37,107 nt of DNA. Source: an uncultured Lachnoclostridium sp. (GTDB lineage: Bacteria; Bacillota; Clostridia; Lachnospirales; Lachnospiraceae). A program made the position numbers and the translations under genes. Shown one piece after another: positions 8,600-16,718 of the stretch; position 1 is the first letter of the stretch; each line of letters starts with the position of its first letter. The notes beneath the pieces are model-generated. The model made no database searches. It was not told where the DNA came from and saw nothing but the letters and a program-made list of their open reading frames with translations. The stretch is from NCBI GenBank assembly GCA_947178155.1, contig CAMWXG010000009.1:1-37107 (forward strand). The letters run 5' to 3'.

Positions 8600-11056
8600 T
8601 CATAAATTCCAAAATTGTTCTGTGTAGTATTTTATGGATTTTCTTGTTACAACCTGATAAGGAAACCATTCTCTTGGAAAAAGCTCCTGATAGGTTTTTT
8701 GCAGAAATCTTTCGTCAAGAAGAAGTATTGCACCACGGTCTGTATCGGTACGTATTACCCTTCCGGCCGCCTGCAGTACTTTATTCATGCCGGGATATTG
8801 ATATGCATAATTAAATCCAGATTTCTTTTTATTATCAAAATATTCCCTGAAAAGTTCGTTTTCTGTACATACCATTGGAAGACCGGTTCCTACTATAATT
8901 GTACCTATAAGTCTGTTGCCTTTAAGGTCTATACCTTCGCTGAATATTCCTCCCATTACACAAAATCCTATAGTTGTTTGTTTTGACTCAGCTTCAAAGT
9001 GTGCAAGAAATTCCTCTCGCTGCTGTTCATTCATTGATGCAGACTGTTGGTAAATGTATACTTCTTTTGGTGTATCATAATTATCCATTTCATCTAGTGG
9101 ATTGTATATTCTTCCGTCCATAATAAATTTTGTATATTTTATATTTTTATTATAAAATTTTTCACATAAATATTCTCCAATATCATCCATTAATTTATAA
9201 GAAGGGAAGAATATCATGTAATTGCCCTTTTTTATGCTTATAAATTGGTAGATATATTCAACAGCTTTTTTATATTCTTCTGGGCCGCGTCTGGTATATT
9301 TTGTGCTTATATCGGAAGCTATCAGAAGCAGTCTGTTATTTGCCGAAAATGGAGATGGAGCATATATTGCGTAATCATCAGCTCTGCCTGCAAGTTGTTC
9401 CTTATAATATTTTACAGGAATAAGGGTTGCAGAAAAAAATATAGCGGCTCTTGCTTTATTTAAATATATATCAAGATTTTTAGAAGGGTCCATACATTTT
9501 AGATGAAGGCAAAAATCATTATTTTCATTGTAGTCAGAATATATGATATATTTGCTGTCAATTGTTTCATATATAGATAAAAATGAACGCACATTAAAGT
9601 AAAATTCTAAAAGGTTTTCACGTAAATTGTTATCAGTTATATGTTCAATGGAAGCAGGTTTTTGCAGGAATTCATCAAAACACGCAGCAAGACGCATTAG
9701 TTTTATTACAAATTCTTCTATATCAATTATATCGTATTTTTTTAGTTCATCACAATCCTTTTTAAGTGCTAAAAGTGATTGATTACAATGTCCAAGCTCT
9801 TTAGTTAGTTTTTTGCTGACTCTTTTAGTTATCTGCCTTGTTTCAAGAAAACTTTCTTTGGTAAGTTCTGCTGAATACATCTGTCTTGCACGTTCCACGA
9901 GATTGTGAGCTTCATCAATCAAAAATATATAGTTGTTATGTGTTTCAGTGCTAAAAAAGCGCTTAAGGCTTGTATTTGGATCAAAGGCATAGTTGTAGTC
10001 TCCAATTACTGCATCCACCCAAGTCGATATATCAAGGCACATTTCAAATGGACAAACATTGTGCTTTTCTGCATAAGTATTAATAATGTTTCGCGTTATT
10101 TGTATCTCATGTGTAATAACATCATATACTGCATCATTTACTCTGTCAAAATGTCCATGTGCTCTGGGACATGAAAAAGGGTGGCATTGTGGTTTATCAA
10201 ATATGCATATTTTTTCTTTTGCAGTAATTGTGACAGATTTTAGCTGAACTCCTTTATTAGTAAGTATATTAAATGTTTCTTCGGCAACAGTTCTTGTTAT
10301 AGTTTTTGCAGTCAGATAAAAAATTTTATCTGCAATACCTTCGCCTAAAGCTTTTACAGATGGATATACTGTTGAAATGGTCTTGCCAACACCTGTTGGA
10401 GCTTCTATATAAAGTCTTTTTTTACGAAGGATTGACTGGTATGCCCCTTTTACAAGGGTATTTTGACCTGGACGGTATTCAAAGGGAAATTCAAAGTCTT
10501 TAATAGATGTATTTCTTGTTTCGTGCCATTTAATCTGCCATGCTACCCATTTGGAATATTCATTTATTAGATTTTCAAACCATAATTTAAGCTCACCATA
10601 TTCTATATATTCATTAAAATAGCGCACTTCTTCTGTAGGGATATGGCAATAGGTCATTCGTATGCCTATACCTTCAAGATTATGTTCAGAGGCGTATATA
10701 TATCCATAACATAAAGCTTGTGCTCTGTTAATTGCTACAGGTTCAGGCAAAAGATTAATATCATAATATACACCTTTTATTTCATCTATAGTAGTGATGC
10801 CATTATCTGTAAAAATGCCGTCGGCTCTCCCTTCTACACATAGTTCAAATTCTGCACCATCGTAATTAATGGGCAGAGTAATAGACAGGGTAACTTCTGC
10901 CATGTATCCGCTTCCGGCATGTTTTTGCAGTTTTTTGTGAATACGTGTGCCTTCATGCATTGCGTCAGTATCCCTAATGCCTGTAGAGGAAGTAATGTCA
11001 CCGGAACGCAGTATAAATTCAATAAGGTCACGTACAGATATCTTTATTTTGTTCAT
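8600..11056 (-). CDS. Rad3/DinG-type helicase with N-terminal nuclease-like domain
   Basis: Superfamily 2 Fe-S helicase of the XPD/DinG class joined to a PD-(D/E)XK domain. Numbering from the ATG at 11056: nuclease-like residues Asp79 (EGRADGI), Glu92-x-Lys94 (DEIKG) and Gln113 (QALCYGY) resemble RecB/Cas4 nucleases. Walker A is EAPTGVGKT (about 218-226), and the DEAH box lies in FLIDEAHNL near residue 382. Iron-sulfur cysteines are in CIFDKPQCHPFSCPRAHGH plus a later CPFEMC. Motif VI is QAAGRVIRT near the C terminus. ATG 11056 is preferred because GGGGAT precedes it; a GTG at 11068 would overlap that site. It lies downstream of dinB and the Mrr-like gene, suggesting a repair operon. No terminator is seen in the 32 bases before convergent argJ. 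Confidence 0.88.
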   Translation of the reverse strand: MNKIKISVRDLIEFILRSGDITSSTGIRDTDAMHEGTRIHKKLQKHAGSGYMAEVTLSITLPINYDGAEFELCVEGRADGIFTDNGITTIDEIKGVYYDINLLPEPVAINRAQALCYGYIYASEHNLEGIGIRMTYCHIPTEEVRYFNEYIEYGELKLWFENLINEYSKWVAWQIKWHETRNTSIKDFEFPFEYRPGQNTLVKGAYQSILRKKRLYIEAPTGVGKTISTVYPSVKALGEGIADKIFYLTAKTITRTVAEETFNILTNKGVQLKSVTITAKEKICIFDKPQCHPFSCPRAHGHFDRVNDAVYDVITHEIQITRNIINTYAEKHNVCPFEMCLDISTWVDAVIGDYNYAFDPNTSLKRFFSTETHNNYIFLIDEAHNLVERARQMYSAELTKESFLETRQITKRVSKKLTKELGHCNQSLLALKKDCDELKKYDIIDIEEFVIKLMRLAACFDEFLQKPASIEHITDNNLRENLLEFYFNVRSFLSIYETIDSKYIIYSDYNENNDFCLHLKCMDPSKNLDIYLNKARAAIFFSATLIPVKYYKEQLAGRADDYAIYAPSPFSANNRLLLIASDISTKYTRRGPEEYKKAVEYIYQFISIKKGNYMIFFPSYKLMDDIGEYLCEKFYNKNIKYTKFIMDGRIYNPLDEMDNYDTPKEVYIYQQSASMNEQQREEFLAHFEAESKQTTIGFCVMGGIFSEGIDLKGNRLIGTIIVGTGLPMVCTENELFREYFDNKKKSGFNYAYQYPGMNKVLQAAGRVIRTDTDRGAILLLDERFLQKTYQELFPREWFPYQVVTRKSIKYYTEQFWNL

Positions 11057-11134
11057 AAATATCCCCACATTATAAATTCATTCAGATTAACTTTATGTTT
11101 GATAAAGTCTATTTAAATGAGTTATATTAGTTAT

Positions 11135-11701
11135 TTAAAGCAGTTCGCGCAAAGTATCTCTGTCCCATAGTACAACTCCTATCTTGTCGGCAAGTTTTTG
11201 TGCTGCAGAGGTAAAATATCTGTTAGTTAAAACGACTGCAACATGACATTCATAATAAGCACGTCCTGCATAAACCTGTTGAACTGCCTCAATGCCGACT
11301 GTTTCCTGATACCTTTTGCATTGTATGGCATATGTTATATTGTCTTTTAAAGCCAGTACATCCACTCCGAAGTCAGCACTGATTTGAGTATTTTCAGCAA
11401 TTTCAAATCCATTAGCAATAAGTATATCACATGTTAGCTGCTCAAAACCTATCCCATCCATATCATCAAGGTCTCTTAAAGACATGATACCTTTTTTGAA
11501 TATGCTTTGGCGTTTTGTTTGTCTTACTATTTTATATATGCAAAATATTGCAAAAAGCAACCAAACGGATATACAGGTGGCGATAAATTTGGTTTCTTTG
11601 CTTTTGCTGCTTATAAGTATAAATATAAGCAGTCCCAGTCCGGCAATAATAAAAAAGAGATACATTACAGTTTTAATAGTATTTTTACGTTGTTTTATCA
11701 T
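11135..11701 (-). CDS. Membrane-anchored Mrr-like restriction endonuclease
   Basis: A 188-residue protein with two N-terminal membrane helices (about 11-31 and 38-60) and a cytoplasmic Mrr-cat type nuclease domain. The catalytic set is visible: Glu87 (GIGFEQLT), Asp114 (DFGVDVLA) and Gln127-x-Lys129 (YAIQCKRY), followed by AVQQVYAGRAYY typical of the fold. Mrr-type enzymes usually cut modified or foreign DNA; membrane-tethered forms are common and their targets are mostly unknown. It lies 43 bases after dinB and 78 bases before the helicase start. GAGGGA precedes the ATG. Confidence 0.85.
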   Translation of the reverse strand: MIKQRKNTIKTVMYLFFIIAGLGLLIFILISSKSKETKFIATCISVWLLFAIFCIYKIVRQTKRQSIFKKGIMSLRDLDDMDGIGFEQLTCDILIANGFEIAENTQISADFGVDVLALKDNITYAIQCKRYQETVGIEAVQQVYAGRAYYECHVAVVLTNRYFTSAAQKLADKIGVVLWDRDTLRELL

Positions 11702-11714
11702 TTCAGTCCCTCAT

Positions 11715-11731
11715 GCCGCGTTTTTTGCGGC
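11715..11731. other. Intercistronic hairpin between dinB and mrr-like gene
   Basis: GCCGC (11715-11719) pairs with GCGGC (11727-11731) around a T-rich loop. In the minus-strand transcript it lies just ahead of the ribosome site of the Mrr-like gene. There is no T tract on that strand, so it is not a standard terminator; it may affect message stability or translation. Confidence 0.4.
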
Positions 11732-11744
11732 TTAAATTTTTACA

Positions 11745-12995
11745 CTATTGCTTTTTAATTTTTTTACGTTGTTTTTCGACGCTAAGACTTGTCTTGCCTG
11801 ACATGTTATTGTCAAGAAAACATGCACGTATTATAGAGTCTTTTCCGTATTTTGTATGTATGTTATCAATGGCATTATTTAGTTTGGAAAGTTTTTCGTA
11901 CTTGTCCATGTCAAAAAGATTATACTGCTCATATTTTTGTTCAGAAGCATGACTTGTACTTACTCCAAGCTGTCGTATTGGTTTTTTATTCCATGCGGCG
12001 TCAAATAGATGACAGGCAGTTTGATATATAAGTTCTGTAACATTAGTTGTAGAATCCAGTGTAGTCTGTTTAGAACGATGTCCAAATTCGGAGTCAACTA
12101 TTGTAACTGATACAACACTTATATATACACCATCAAGTCTTATGCGTTCTCCTACAGTTTCACATAGTGACAGCAGAAATTTTTTGGCGGTATCAGCATC
12201 TGTAACATCAAAATGTATTGTAAGTGAATTGCCATAACCTTTATTAGGTGCGGGCATGTCACTAAGAGTATCAGGTGCAATGCCATTAGCATAATTCCAT
12301 ATTACTTCACCATGCTTTTTAAAAGTTTTTTTAATAACATTATAATCAGAATGTGCAAGTGCGCCAATAGTTTTTATGCCAAGTGATTTTAACTTTGCTG
12401 CAGTAGATTTTCCTACATAGAATAAACTTTCAACAGGAAGAGGCCAGAGCTTCTCTTCGATTTCAGAAGGAAAAAGAGTGTGGACTTTATCAGGTTTTGT
12501 AAAATCAGAGGCCATTTTTGCAAGCAGTTTATTGCTTGAAACTCCTATATTAACAGTGAATCCAAGGTGGCTTTTAATCTCTTTACGCAGCCTGTTGGCA
12601 TATTGAACAGGATTGCCATGCAAAAGCTCCATTCCTGTCATATCACAATAAGCTTCATCTATACTATATTGTTCAACAATAGGGGTATGTTCATGTAAAA
12701 GCTTTATAAATCTGTTTGAGTATTCAACATATACTGAAAAATCAGGCTGCTTAACTACAAGTGAAGGGCATTTTCTGTAAGCATTAACAAGAGGTTCACC
12801 TGTTTGTATGCCATATGCTTTTGCTGAAGTGGACTTTGCAAGTACAATGCCATGGCGCATCTCTTGACTGCCACCTATAGCGGCAGGAATAGTACGTAAA
12901 TCAACAGCATTTGCGTCAATGCTTATGTCGTAGCATGATTGCCATGATAAAAATGCTGAGTTTACATCAATATGGTAAATGGTTGAAGAAGACAT
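11745..12995 (-). CDS. dinB: Y-family DNA polymerase IV
   Basis: Error-prone translesion polymerase. Palm residues: Asp10 (YHIDVNSAF) and Asp113-Glu114 (YSIDEAYCDMTG). The second metal-region position reads Asn12 where many family members have Asp, but only its backbone is normally used. Phe15 is the likely steric gate. The little-finger domain follows the helix-hairpin-helix region (FYVGKSTAAKLKSLGIKTIGALA). Near the C terminus, QYNLFDM fits the beta-clamp binding motif QxxLF. It is the first gene of a three-gene minus-strand repair group with its own promoter. The start ATG has AGGATG upstream. Confidence 0.94.
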   Translation of the reverse strand: MSSSTIYHIDVNSAFLSWQSCYDISIDANAVDLRTIPAAIGGSQEMRHGIVLAKSTSAKAYGIQTGEPLVNAYRKCPSLVVKQPDFSVYVEYSNRFIKLLHEHTPIVEQYSIDEAYCDMTGMELLHGNPVQYANRLRKEIKSHLGFTVNIGVSSNKLLAKMASDFTKPDKVHTLFPSEIEEKLWPLPVESLFYVGKSTAAKLKSLGIKTIGALAHSDYNVIKKTFKKHGEVIWNYANGIAPDTLSDMPAPNKGYGNSLTIHFDVTDADTAKKFLLSLCETVGERIRLDGVYISVVSVTIVDSEFGHRSKQTTLDSTTNVTELIYQTACHLFDAAWNKKPIRQLGVSTSHASEQKYEQYNLFDMDKYEKLSKLNNAIDNIHTKYGKDSIIRACFLDNNMSGKTSLSVEKQRKKIKKQ

Positions 12996-13027
12996 AAATA
13001 ATCACATCCTAAATGTAATATATTTAT

Positions 13028-13056
13028 ATTATATCAGAACATTAGTTCATAGTAAA
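13028..13056 (-). promoter_or_regulatory. Promoter of dinB
   Basis: Read on the minus strand: TTTACT (13056-13051), 17-base spacer, TATAAT (13033-13028), about 35 bases ahead of the dinB start. I see no convincing LexA-type box, so SOS control cannot be claimed. Confidence 0.6.
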
Positions 13057-13125
13057 GCATAATATATAAGAATAATTTGGAAAAGGTTATAATTCACATT
13101 TGGTTAAATTTTGAGGTTTTTTGGT

Positions 13126-13150
13126 ATGATTTTGGTAAAATGTGTGCATT
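13126..13150 (+). repeat. Dispersed intergenic repeat, copy 2
   Basis: Matches 179-203 at 24 of 25 bases in the same orientation. It lies midway between divergent genes, so it could be a shared regulatory site or part of a short dispersed element. Confidence 0.6.
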
Positions 13151-13347
13151 CAGTGCTGAAAGCAATATTTGTTGCTGGTCAATGAAGTGAATAGTAACAC
13201 AGAGTGTTAAAATATTCCTGTGGATTGTAAATATCTGCTTTTACTTCTGCTTGTGTTATGTTATAATTACATAAATTATGTTGAAGCATACATTATAAAT
13301 AAAACGATAATATATTTTGAGTAAATATAAAAATAACAGGAGGTGCT

Positions 13348-14235
13348 ATGGCAGATTATATAATTAAAAATGGCGTACTTGAGGCTGGGATTAATCAAAA
13401 AGGTGCAGAGTTAGTGAGCCTTATACGCAGTAGTGACAACAGGCAGTATATGTGGAGTGGTGATTCAGAGTATTGGGGCAGGGTTTCACCAGTACTTTTT
13501 CCGTTTGTAGGAAAATTAAATGGACAAAAGTACAGATATAAGAATGTATGGTATGAGAAAATTCCACAACATGCATTTGCAAGGGACATGGATTTTACAT
13601 TGGCAGAAAAGAAAGACGATTCTATTTGGTTTAAGCTTGAAAGTGATGAAGAAACTCAGAAGATATATCCATTTAGTTTTTTATTTGAAGTTGGATACCA
13701 GCTGGAAGTAAATTCAATAAAAGTAATTTGGAAAGTATATAATAATTCACAACAGACAATGTACTTTTCACTTGGGGCACATCCGGCTTTCTTATGCCCG
13801 GAGAGTGGTAAAGGAAGTAAGGACGGATATTTCATCAATCTGCATACAGATGCAGAAAATGTGGAAAGCGGTGAGCTTACAGCAGATGGGCTGTTAGGAG
13901 ATGTAACAAATACTTTTTCTCTTAATGATGGCTGTCTTAAAGTAACTGATAAGATGTTTGACAAAGATGCTTTAGTTTTAGATTCAACTGGTATTAAAAA
14001 AGTTTCACTTGAAACCCCACAGAGAAAGGAGTATCTTACAGTTTCATTTGACACACCATTGCTTGGTATCTGGTCGCCTGCTAAAAAAGCTGCCCCATTT
14101 ATCTGCATTGAGCCATGGTATGGCAGATGTGACAGAGAAGGGTTTACTGGCAGTTTAGAAGATAGGGAATATGGCAATGTATTAAAAGCTGGAGAAGTTT
14201 TTGAAAAAAGCTATACAATAGAAGTAAATATTTGA
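13348..14235 (+). CDS. Aldose 1-epimerase family protein (LacX-like)
   Basis: A 295-residue galactose-mutarotase-fold protein. Such enzymes interconvert alpha and beta anomers of aldoses in the cytoplasm. Family marks: KGAELVSLI, SPVLFPFVGKL, PQHAFARDMDF, SLGAHPAFLCP (likely active His) and FICIEPWYG (likely catalytic Glu). No signal peptide. It carries its own promoter region and a strong terminator just downstream. Its place immediately before the arabinan genes suggests, but does not prove, action on arabinose or released sugars. The LacX branch includes proteins of unproven substrate, so the sugar is left open. Confidence 0.9.
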   Translation: MADYIIKNGVLEAGINQKGAELVSLIRSSDNRQYMWSGDSEYWGRVSPVLFPFVGKLNGQKYRYKNVWYEKIPQHAFARDMDFTLAEKKDDSIWFKLESDEETQKIYPFSFLFEVGYQLEVNSIKVIWKVYNNSQQTMYFSLGAHPAFLCPESGKGSKDGYFINLHTDAENVESGELTADGLLGDVTNTFSLNDGCLKVTDKMFDKDALVLDSTGIKKVSLETPQRKEYLTVSFDTPLLGIWSPAKKAAPFICIEPWYGRCDREGFTGSLEDREYGNVLKAGEVFEKSYTIEVNI

Positions 14236-14245
14236 GTAAATATGG

Positions 14246-14275
14246 GACACCTGTTGGATCAGGTGTCTTTTTATT
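14246..14275 (+). terminator. Terminator after the epimerase gene
   Basis: Perfect 8-bp stem GACACCTG (14246-14253) / CAGGTGTC (14260-14267), loop TTGGAT, then TTTTTATT. It separates the epimerase from the arabinanase operon. Confidence 0.92.
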
Positions 14276-14351
14276 GCTGTTAGACTTTAATTTTGTATGT
14301 GTGAAAGATAATCCTCTTTTTTATTATATGTTATTACTTGCAATATCCAAA

Positions 14352-14380
14352 TTGACACAACCATAAAATGATAGTAAAAT
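14352..14380 (+). promoter_or_regulatory. Promoter of the GH43 lipoprotein operon
   Basis: Perfect TTGACA (14352-14357), 17-base spacer, TAAAAT (14375-14380). Predicted start near 14387, leader about 60 bases with AAGGAGG just before the ATG. Near-consensus strength suggests that any control is by repression rather than activation. Confidence 0.8.
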
Positions 14381-14445
14381 GAGAAGTATAAGAAGGAGAG
14401 GTTTAATGCAGCTAATATAAACAAGGAGAAGGAGGAACATTTATT

Positions 14446-16059
14446 ATGGCGAAAAAATTTAAGAAAGTACTTGGAGCGGCAGCAGTTGCATCTATGGTAT
14501 TTATGCTTGCTGCATGCGGTAATTCTGATTCGGGAGATGATGCCAAAACTGATGAAAACAAAGAAACCGAAACGAAAGACAAAGAGGCGGCAAAACCACC
14601 AGAAGATGCTGATTATACAGTTAATTATGATGGTATAAAAACAGCATCGATTAAAGCTGGTGTAAGTGTGCATGATCCATCTATTCTTCAGGTTGGAGAT
14701 ACATATTATATTTATGGTTCACATATGTCTGCTGCTAAATCAACAGATTTAAGAAACTGGACTAAACTTGGAGATGGGTATGATACTAATAATCCTGTAT
14801 ATGGTACATTTATGGAGAATGACCATATATTTGACTTTGCAGGCAATATGTTTTCTGCTATACCTACTGATAATGGTGGTACACATGTATGGGCACCTGA
14901 TATATACTATAATGAGGAAAAGCAGCTTTATTATATGTATTTTTGTACTTCATCAACATGGAATGCATCTAATTTATGTTATGCCACATCAAAATCTCCA
15001 GAAGGGCCTTTTGAATGGCAGGGAGCATTTATATATTCAGGATATAATGAAAATACACTTAAAAATACAGACATACTTGATTATGTGAGCAAAGAATATG
15101 CCCTTGAGAATTATATAAGCGGAGTGCAATATAATTTTAATGAATGTCCTAATGCAATAGATCCTACAATATTCCATGACAAAGATGGGAGATTATGGAT
15201 GGTATATGGTTCATGGTCAGGTGGAATACATCTTTTGGAAATTGATGAAAATACAGGCAAGTTAATACGTCCCGAAGCAGATGAAGAAAACGGGATTGAT
15301 CCATATTATGGAAAGCGTATTCTAGGTGGAGGACATACATCTATAGAAGCTCCATATATTTTATATGATGAGCCAAGCGGATATTATTATCTGTATGTGT
15401 CATATGGTAAACTTGATAGAAAGGGAGGCTATCAGATAAGAGTATTTCGTTCAGATAAGGTTGATGGAGATTATGTTGATATGAATGGCAATACTCCGTT
15501 GATAGGCAAGGGAAATCCTGCATATATGGGACTTAAGCTTTCAGGCAATTATTTACTGCCAAGTCTTGAAAAAGCATATATGGCTACAGGTCATAATTCA
15601 GCTTTTATAGACGAAAAAGATGGCAAGAGATATATAGTATATCATACACGCTTTGACGATGGTTCAGAATACCATGAGCCAAGAGTACATCAGTATCTTC
15701 TTAATGAAGATGCATGGCCATGTATGCTTCCATATGCTACAGATGGAGAAACTGTTTCAGAAACAGGCTATGCGGCTGATGAAGTTGCAGGTGAGTATTA
15801 TGTAATTAATCAGGGAATGGGTGTAGATGCCAAAATAGCAACTCCGTTTAAACTTATATTTACTGAAGATGGCGGAGTGTTTGGCAATAAGATTACAGGT
15901 ACATGGGAAGCTAAAGATAACAGTTATTATGTAACTATCAAATATGACAAAAATGAATACAAAGGAGTATTTTGCGCCATGAATGATGAAGCAGGTACAG
16001 CTGTTATGACATTTTCGGCAGTTGGTTCTAATGAGAGTATCTGGGGCGTTAAGTATTAA
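14446..16059 (+). CDS. GH43 arabinan endo-1,5-alpha-L-arabinosidase, lipoprotein
   Basis: Predicted cell-surface endo-arabinanase that cuts alpha-1,5-linked arabinan. The lipoprotein signal ends in LAAC with lipidated Cys24, followed by an acidic Lys/Glu linker to about residue 55. The five-blade propeller carries the GH43 triad: Asp77 (SVHDPSI), Asp239 (NAIDPTIF) and Glu301 (SIEAPYIL). HVWAPDIYYN, YGSWSGGIHLLEID and TGHNSAFIDEKDGKRYIVYHTRFDDGSEYHEPRVHQ match the secreted endo-arabinanase branch. A C-terminal beta domain (about 445-537) ends in ESIWGVKY, as in the larger homologue at 33979-37026. It is followed 16 bases later by a small membrane protein gene. Confidence 0.93.
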   Translation: MAKKFKKVLGAAAVASMVFMLAACGNSDSGDDAKTDENKETETKDKEAAKPPEDADYTVNYDGIKTASIKAGVSVHDPSILQVGDTYYIYGSHMSAAKSTDLRNWTKLGDGYDTNNPVYGTFMENDHIFDFAGNMFSAIPTDNGGTHVWAPDIYYNEEKQLYYMYFCTSSTWNASNLCYATSKSPEGPFEWQGAFIYSGYNENTLKNTDILDYVSKEYALENYISGVQYNFNECPNAIDPTIFHDKDGRLWMVYGSWSGGIHLLEIDENTGKLIRPEADEENGIDPYYGKRILGGGHTSIEAPYILYDEPSGYYYLYVSYGKLDRKGGYQIRVFRSDKVDGDYVDMNGNTPLIGKGNPAYMGLKLSGNYLLPSLEKAYMATGHNSAFIDEKDGKRYIVYHTRFDDGSEYHEPRVHQYLLNEDAWPCMLPYATDGETVSETGYAADEVAGEYYVINQGMGVDAKIATPFKLIFTEDGGVFGNKITGTWEAKDNSYYVTIKYDKNEYKGVFCAMNDEAGTAVMTFSAVGSNESIWGVKY

Positions 16060-16075
16060 TGGAGGAGATTATAAA

Positions 16076-16315
16076 ATGAGTGATATCAGAACGATAAAGG
16101 AACGGGCAGTAGATACAGTAAAAGATGTTCTTATGTGGGTAGTAGTTACAGGGGGAGCGTTTATATATTGGATTGCAGTTCTTCTTATAATTTCACTTGT
16201 TTTGATGAATGTATGGCATACAGACTTTGATTCAATATTAAAGTATACAATTGTTCTTACAGTTATTACGTCTGCTGTATATCTTATCAGAATGGTATAC
16301 AAAAAGTTAAAATAA
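16076..16315 (+). CDS. Small two-helix membrane protein, unknown function
   Basis: A 79-residue protein starting MSDIRTIKERAVDTVKD. GGAGGAG lies 8 bases before the ATG. Two hydrophobic stretches (about residues 20-45 and 52-72) predict a hairpin in the membrane, with both ends in the cytoplasm if the positive-inside rule holds (basic N-terminal part and KKLK tail). It is co-transcribed with the GH43 lipoprotein and ends just before a strong terminator. I do not recognise the family. Confidence 0.75.
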   Translation: MSDIRTIKERAVDTVKDVLMWVVVTGGAFIYWIAVLLIISLVLMNVWHTDFDSILKYTIVLTVITSAVYLIRMVYKKLK

Positions 16316-16337
16316 GCTGGTGTTATTAGCTAAATAG

Positions 16338-16390
16338 GCAGGTATAGGTTAAGTTTATTAATGGTTTTGCTTAATCTATGCCTGCTTTTT
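16338..16390 (+). terminator. Strong terminator after the GH43 lipoprotein operon
   Basis: A 16-bp stem with two G-U pairs: arm 16338-16353 (begins GCAGGTATAG) and arm 16370-16385 (ends TATGCCTGC), with a 16-base loop, then TTTTT at 16386-16390. Confidence 0.92.
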
Positions 16391-16531
16391 GTGTAGAACT
16401 TAAAGGCTTTTGTATAAAGTGCAATAAGGGTAAAATGCTGACTTTGTGAAATATGTATACAATTTGACTAAAAAAATGACAAAAAAATGTCTGTAATAAG
16501 CAAATATCACAATAAAATGGTATGTGTAGTA

Positions 16532-16560
16532 TTGACTTTTGTTAAAAATCATAGTATTAT
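16532..16560 (+). promoter_or_regulatory. Promoter of the central transporter operon
   Basis: TTGACT (16532-16537), 17-base spacer, TATTAT (16555-16560). Predicted start about 16567, giving a leader of about 120 bases that contains a small reading frame. Confidence 0.75.
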
Positions 16561-16570
16561 ATAATAAACT

Positions 16571-16590
16571 AAAGTATTTTAAATTAATAT
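16571..16590 (+). promoter_or_regulatory. Candidate operator, copy B
   Basis: Matches the palindromic site at 37052-37071 at 17 of 20 positions, including the 14-base core TATTTTAAATTAAT. It lies at about +5 to +24 of the predicted transcript, the same place relative to its promoter as copy A. Both are very AT-rich, so chance similarity must be considered. Confidence 0.4.
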
Positions 16591-16604
16591 AAGGATGAGG
16601 AGCA

Positions 16605-16718
16605 ATGAGTAAATTTGTTACTTTTTACATCTTAACCAGAAATGGCTTTAGGGTGAACAGTAACATAAAGCTTAAAGGAGGATGTTATGCGGCACAAAAA
16701 AATTGGAGACAAGGTTAA
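16605..16718 (+). CDS. Possible leader peptide overlapping the binding-protein gene
   Basis: A 37-codon frame (starts MSKFVTFYILTRNGFRVNSN) with a good ribosome site (AAGGATGAGGAG, ending 4 bases before the ATG). It runs in another frame across the ribosome site and first 10 codons of the solute-binding protein gene and stops at 16718. No family is recognised. Its position would let its translation control that of the downstream gene. It may also be a chance frame. Confidence 0.35.
   Translation: MSKFVTFYILTRNGFRVNSNIKLKGGCYAAQKNWRQG

Larger units (their letters stand above)
12996..13347. other. Divergent dinB/epimerase intergenic region
   Basis: 350 AT-rich bases. They hold the dinB promoter (13028-13056), the second copy of the 25-base repeat (13126-13150), and toward the epimerase gene a TATAAT at 13262-13267 with a poor -35 (TTTACT, 13240-13245, 16-base spacer). 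AGGAGGTG precedes the epimerase ATG. No RNA gene recognised. Confidence 0.5.
16316..16686 (+). other. Intergenic region before the central transporter operon
   Basis: Holds the terminator (16338-16390), an 8-base palindrome TGTATACA near 16454-16461, the main promoter (16532-16560), an AT-rich operator-like site just after the predicted start (16571-16590), and a 37-codon leader reading frame beginning at 16605. AAAGGAGG precedes the solute-binding protein start. Confidence 0.6.

Noticed and set aside
8548-8986. Plus-strand frames starting in the end of argJ and running over the helicase gene
   Set aside because: They lie opposite the strongly conserved C-terminal helicase motifs and have no recognisable protein features.
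12996-13060. LexA-type SOS box at the dinB promoter
   Set aside because: I could not find a convincing GAAC/GTTC palindrome at the promoter; the housekeeping promoter alone explains the sequence.
13656-14177. 173-codon minus-strand frame inside the epimerase gene
   Set aside because: It is the mirror of a well-supported epimerase reading frame, with no promoter or ribosome site.
16453-16462. TGTATACA palindrome as an AraR or LacI operator
   Set aside because: Too short, lies about 70 bases upstream of the promoter, and does not match the longer AraR box; no second copy was found near other arabinan promoters.
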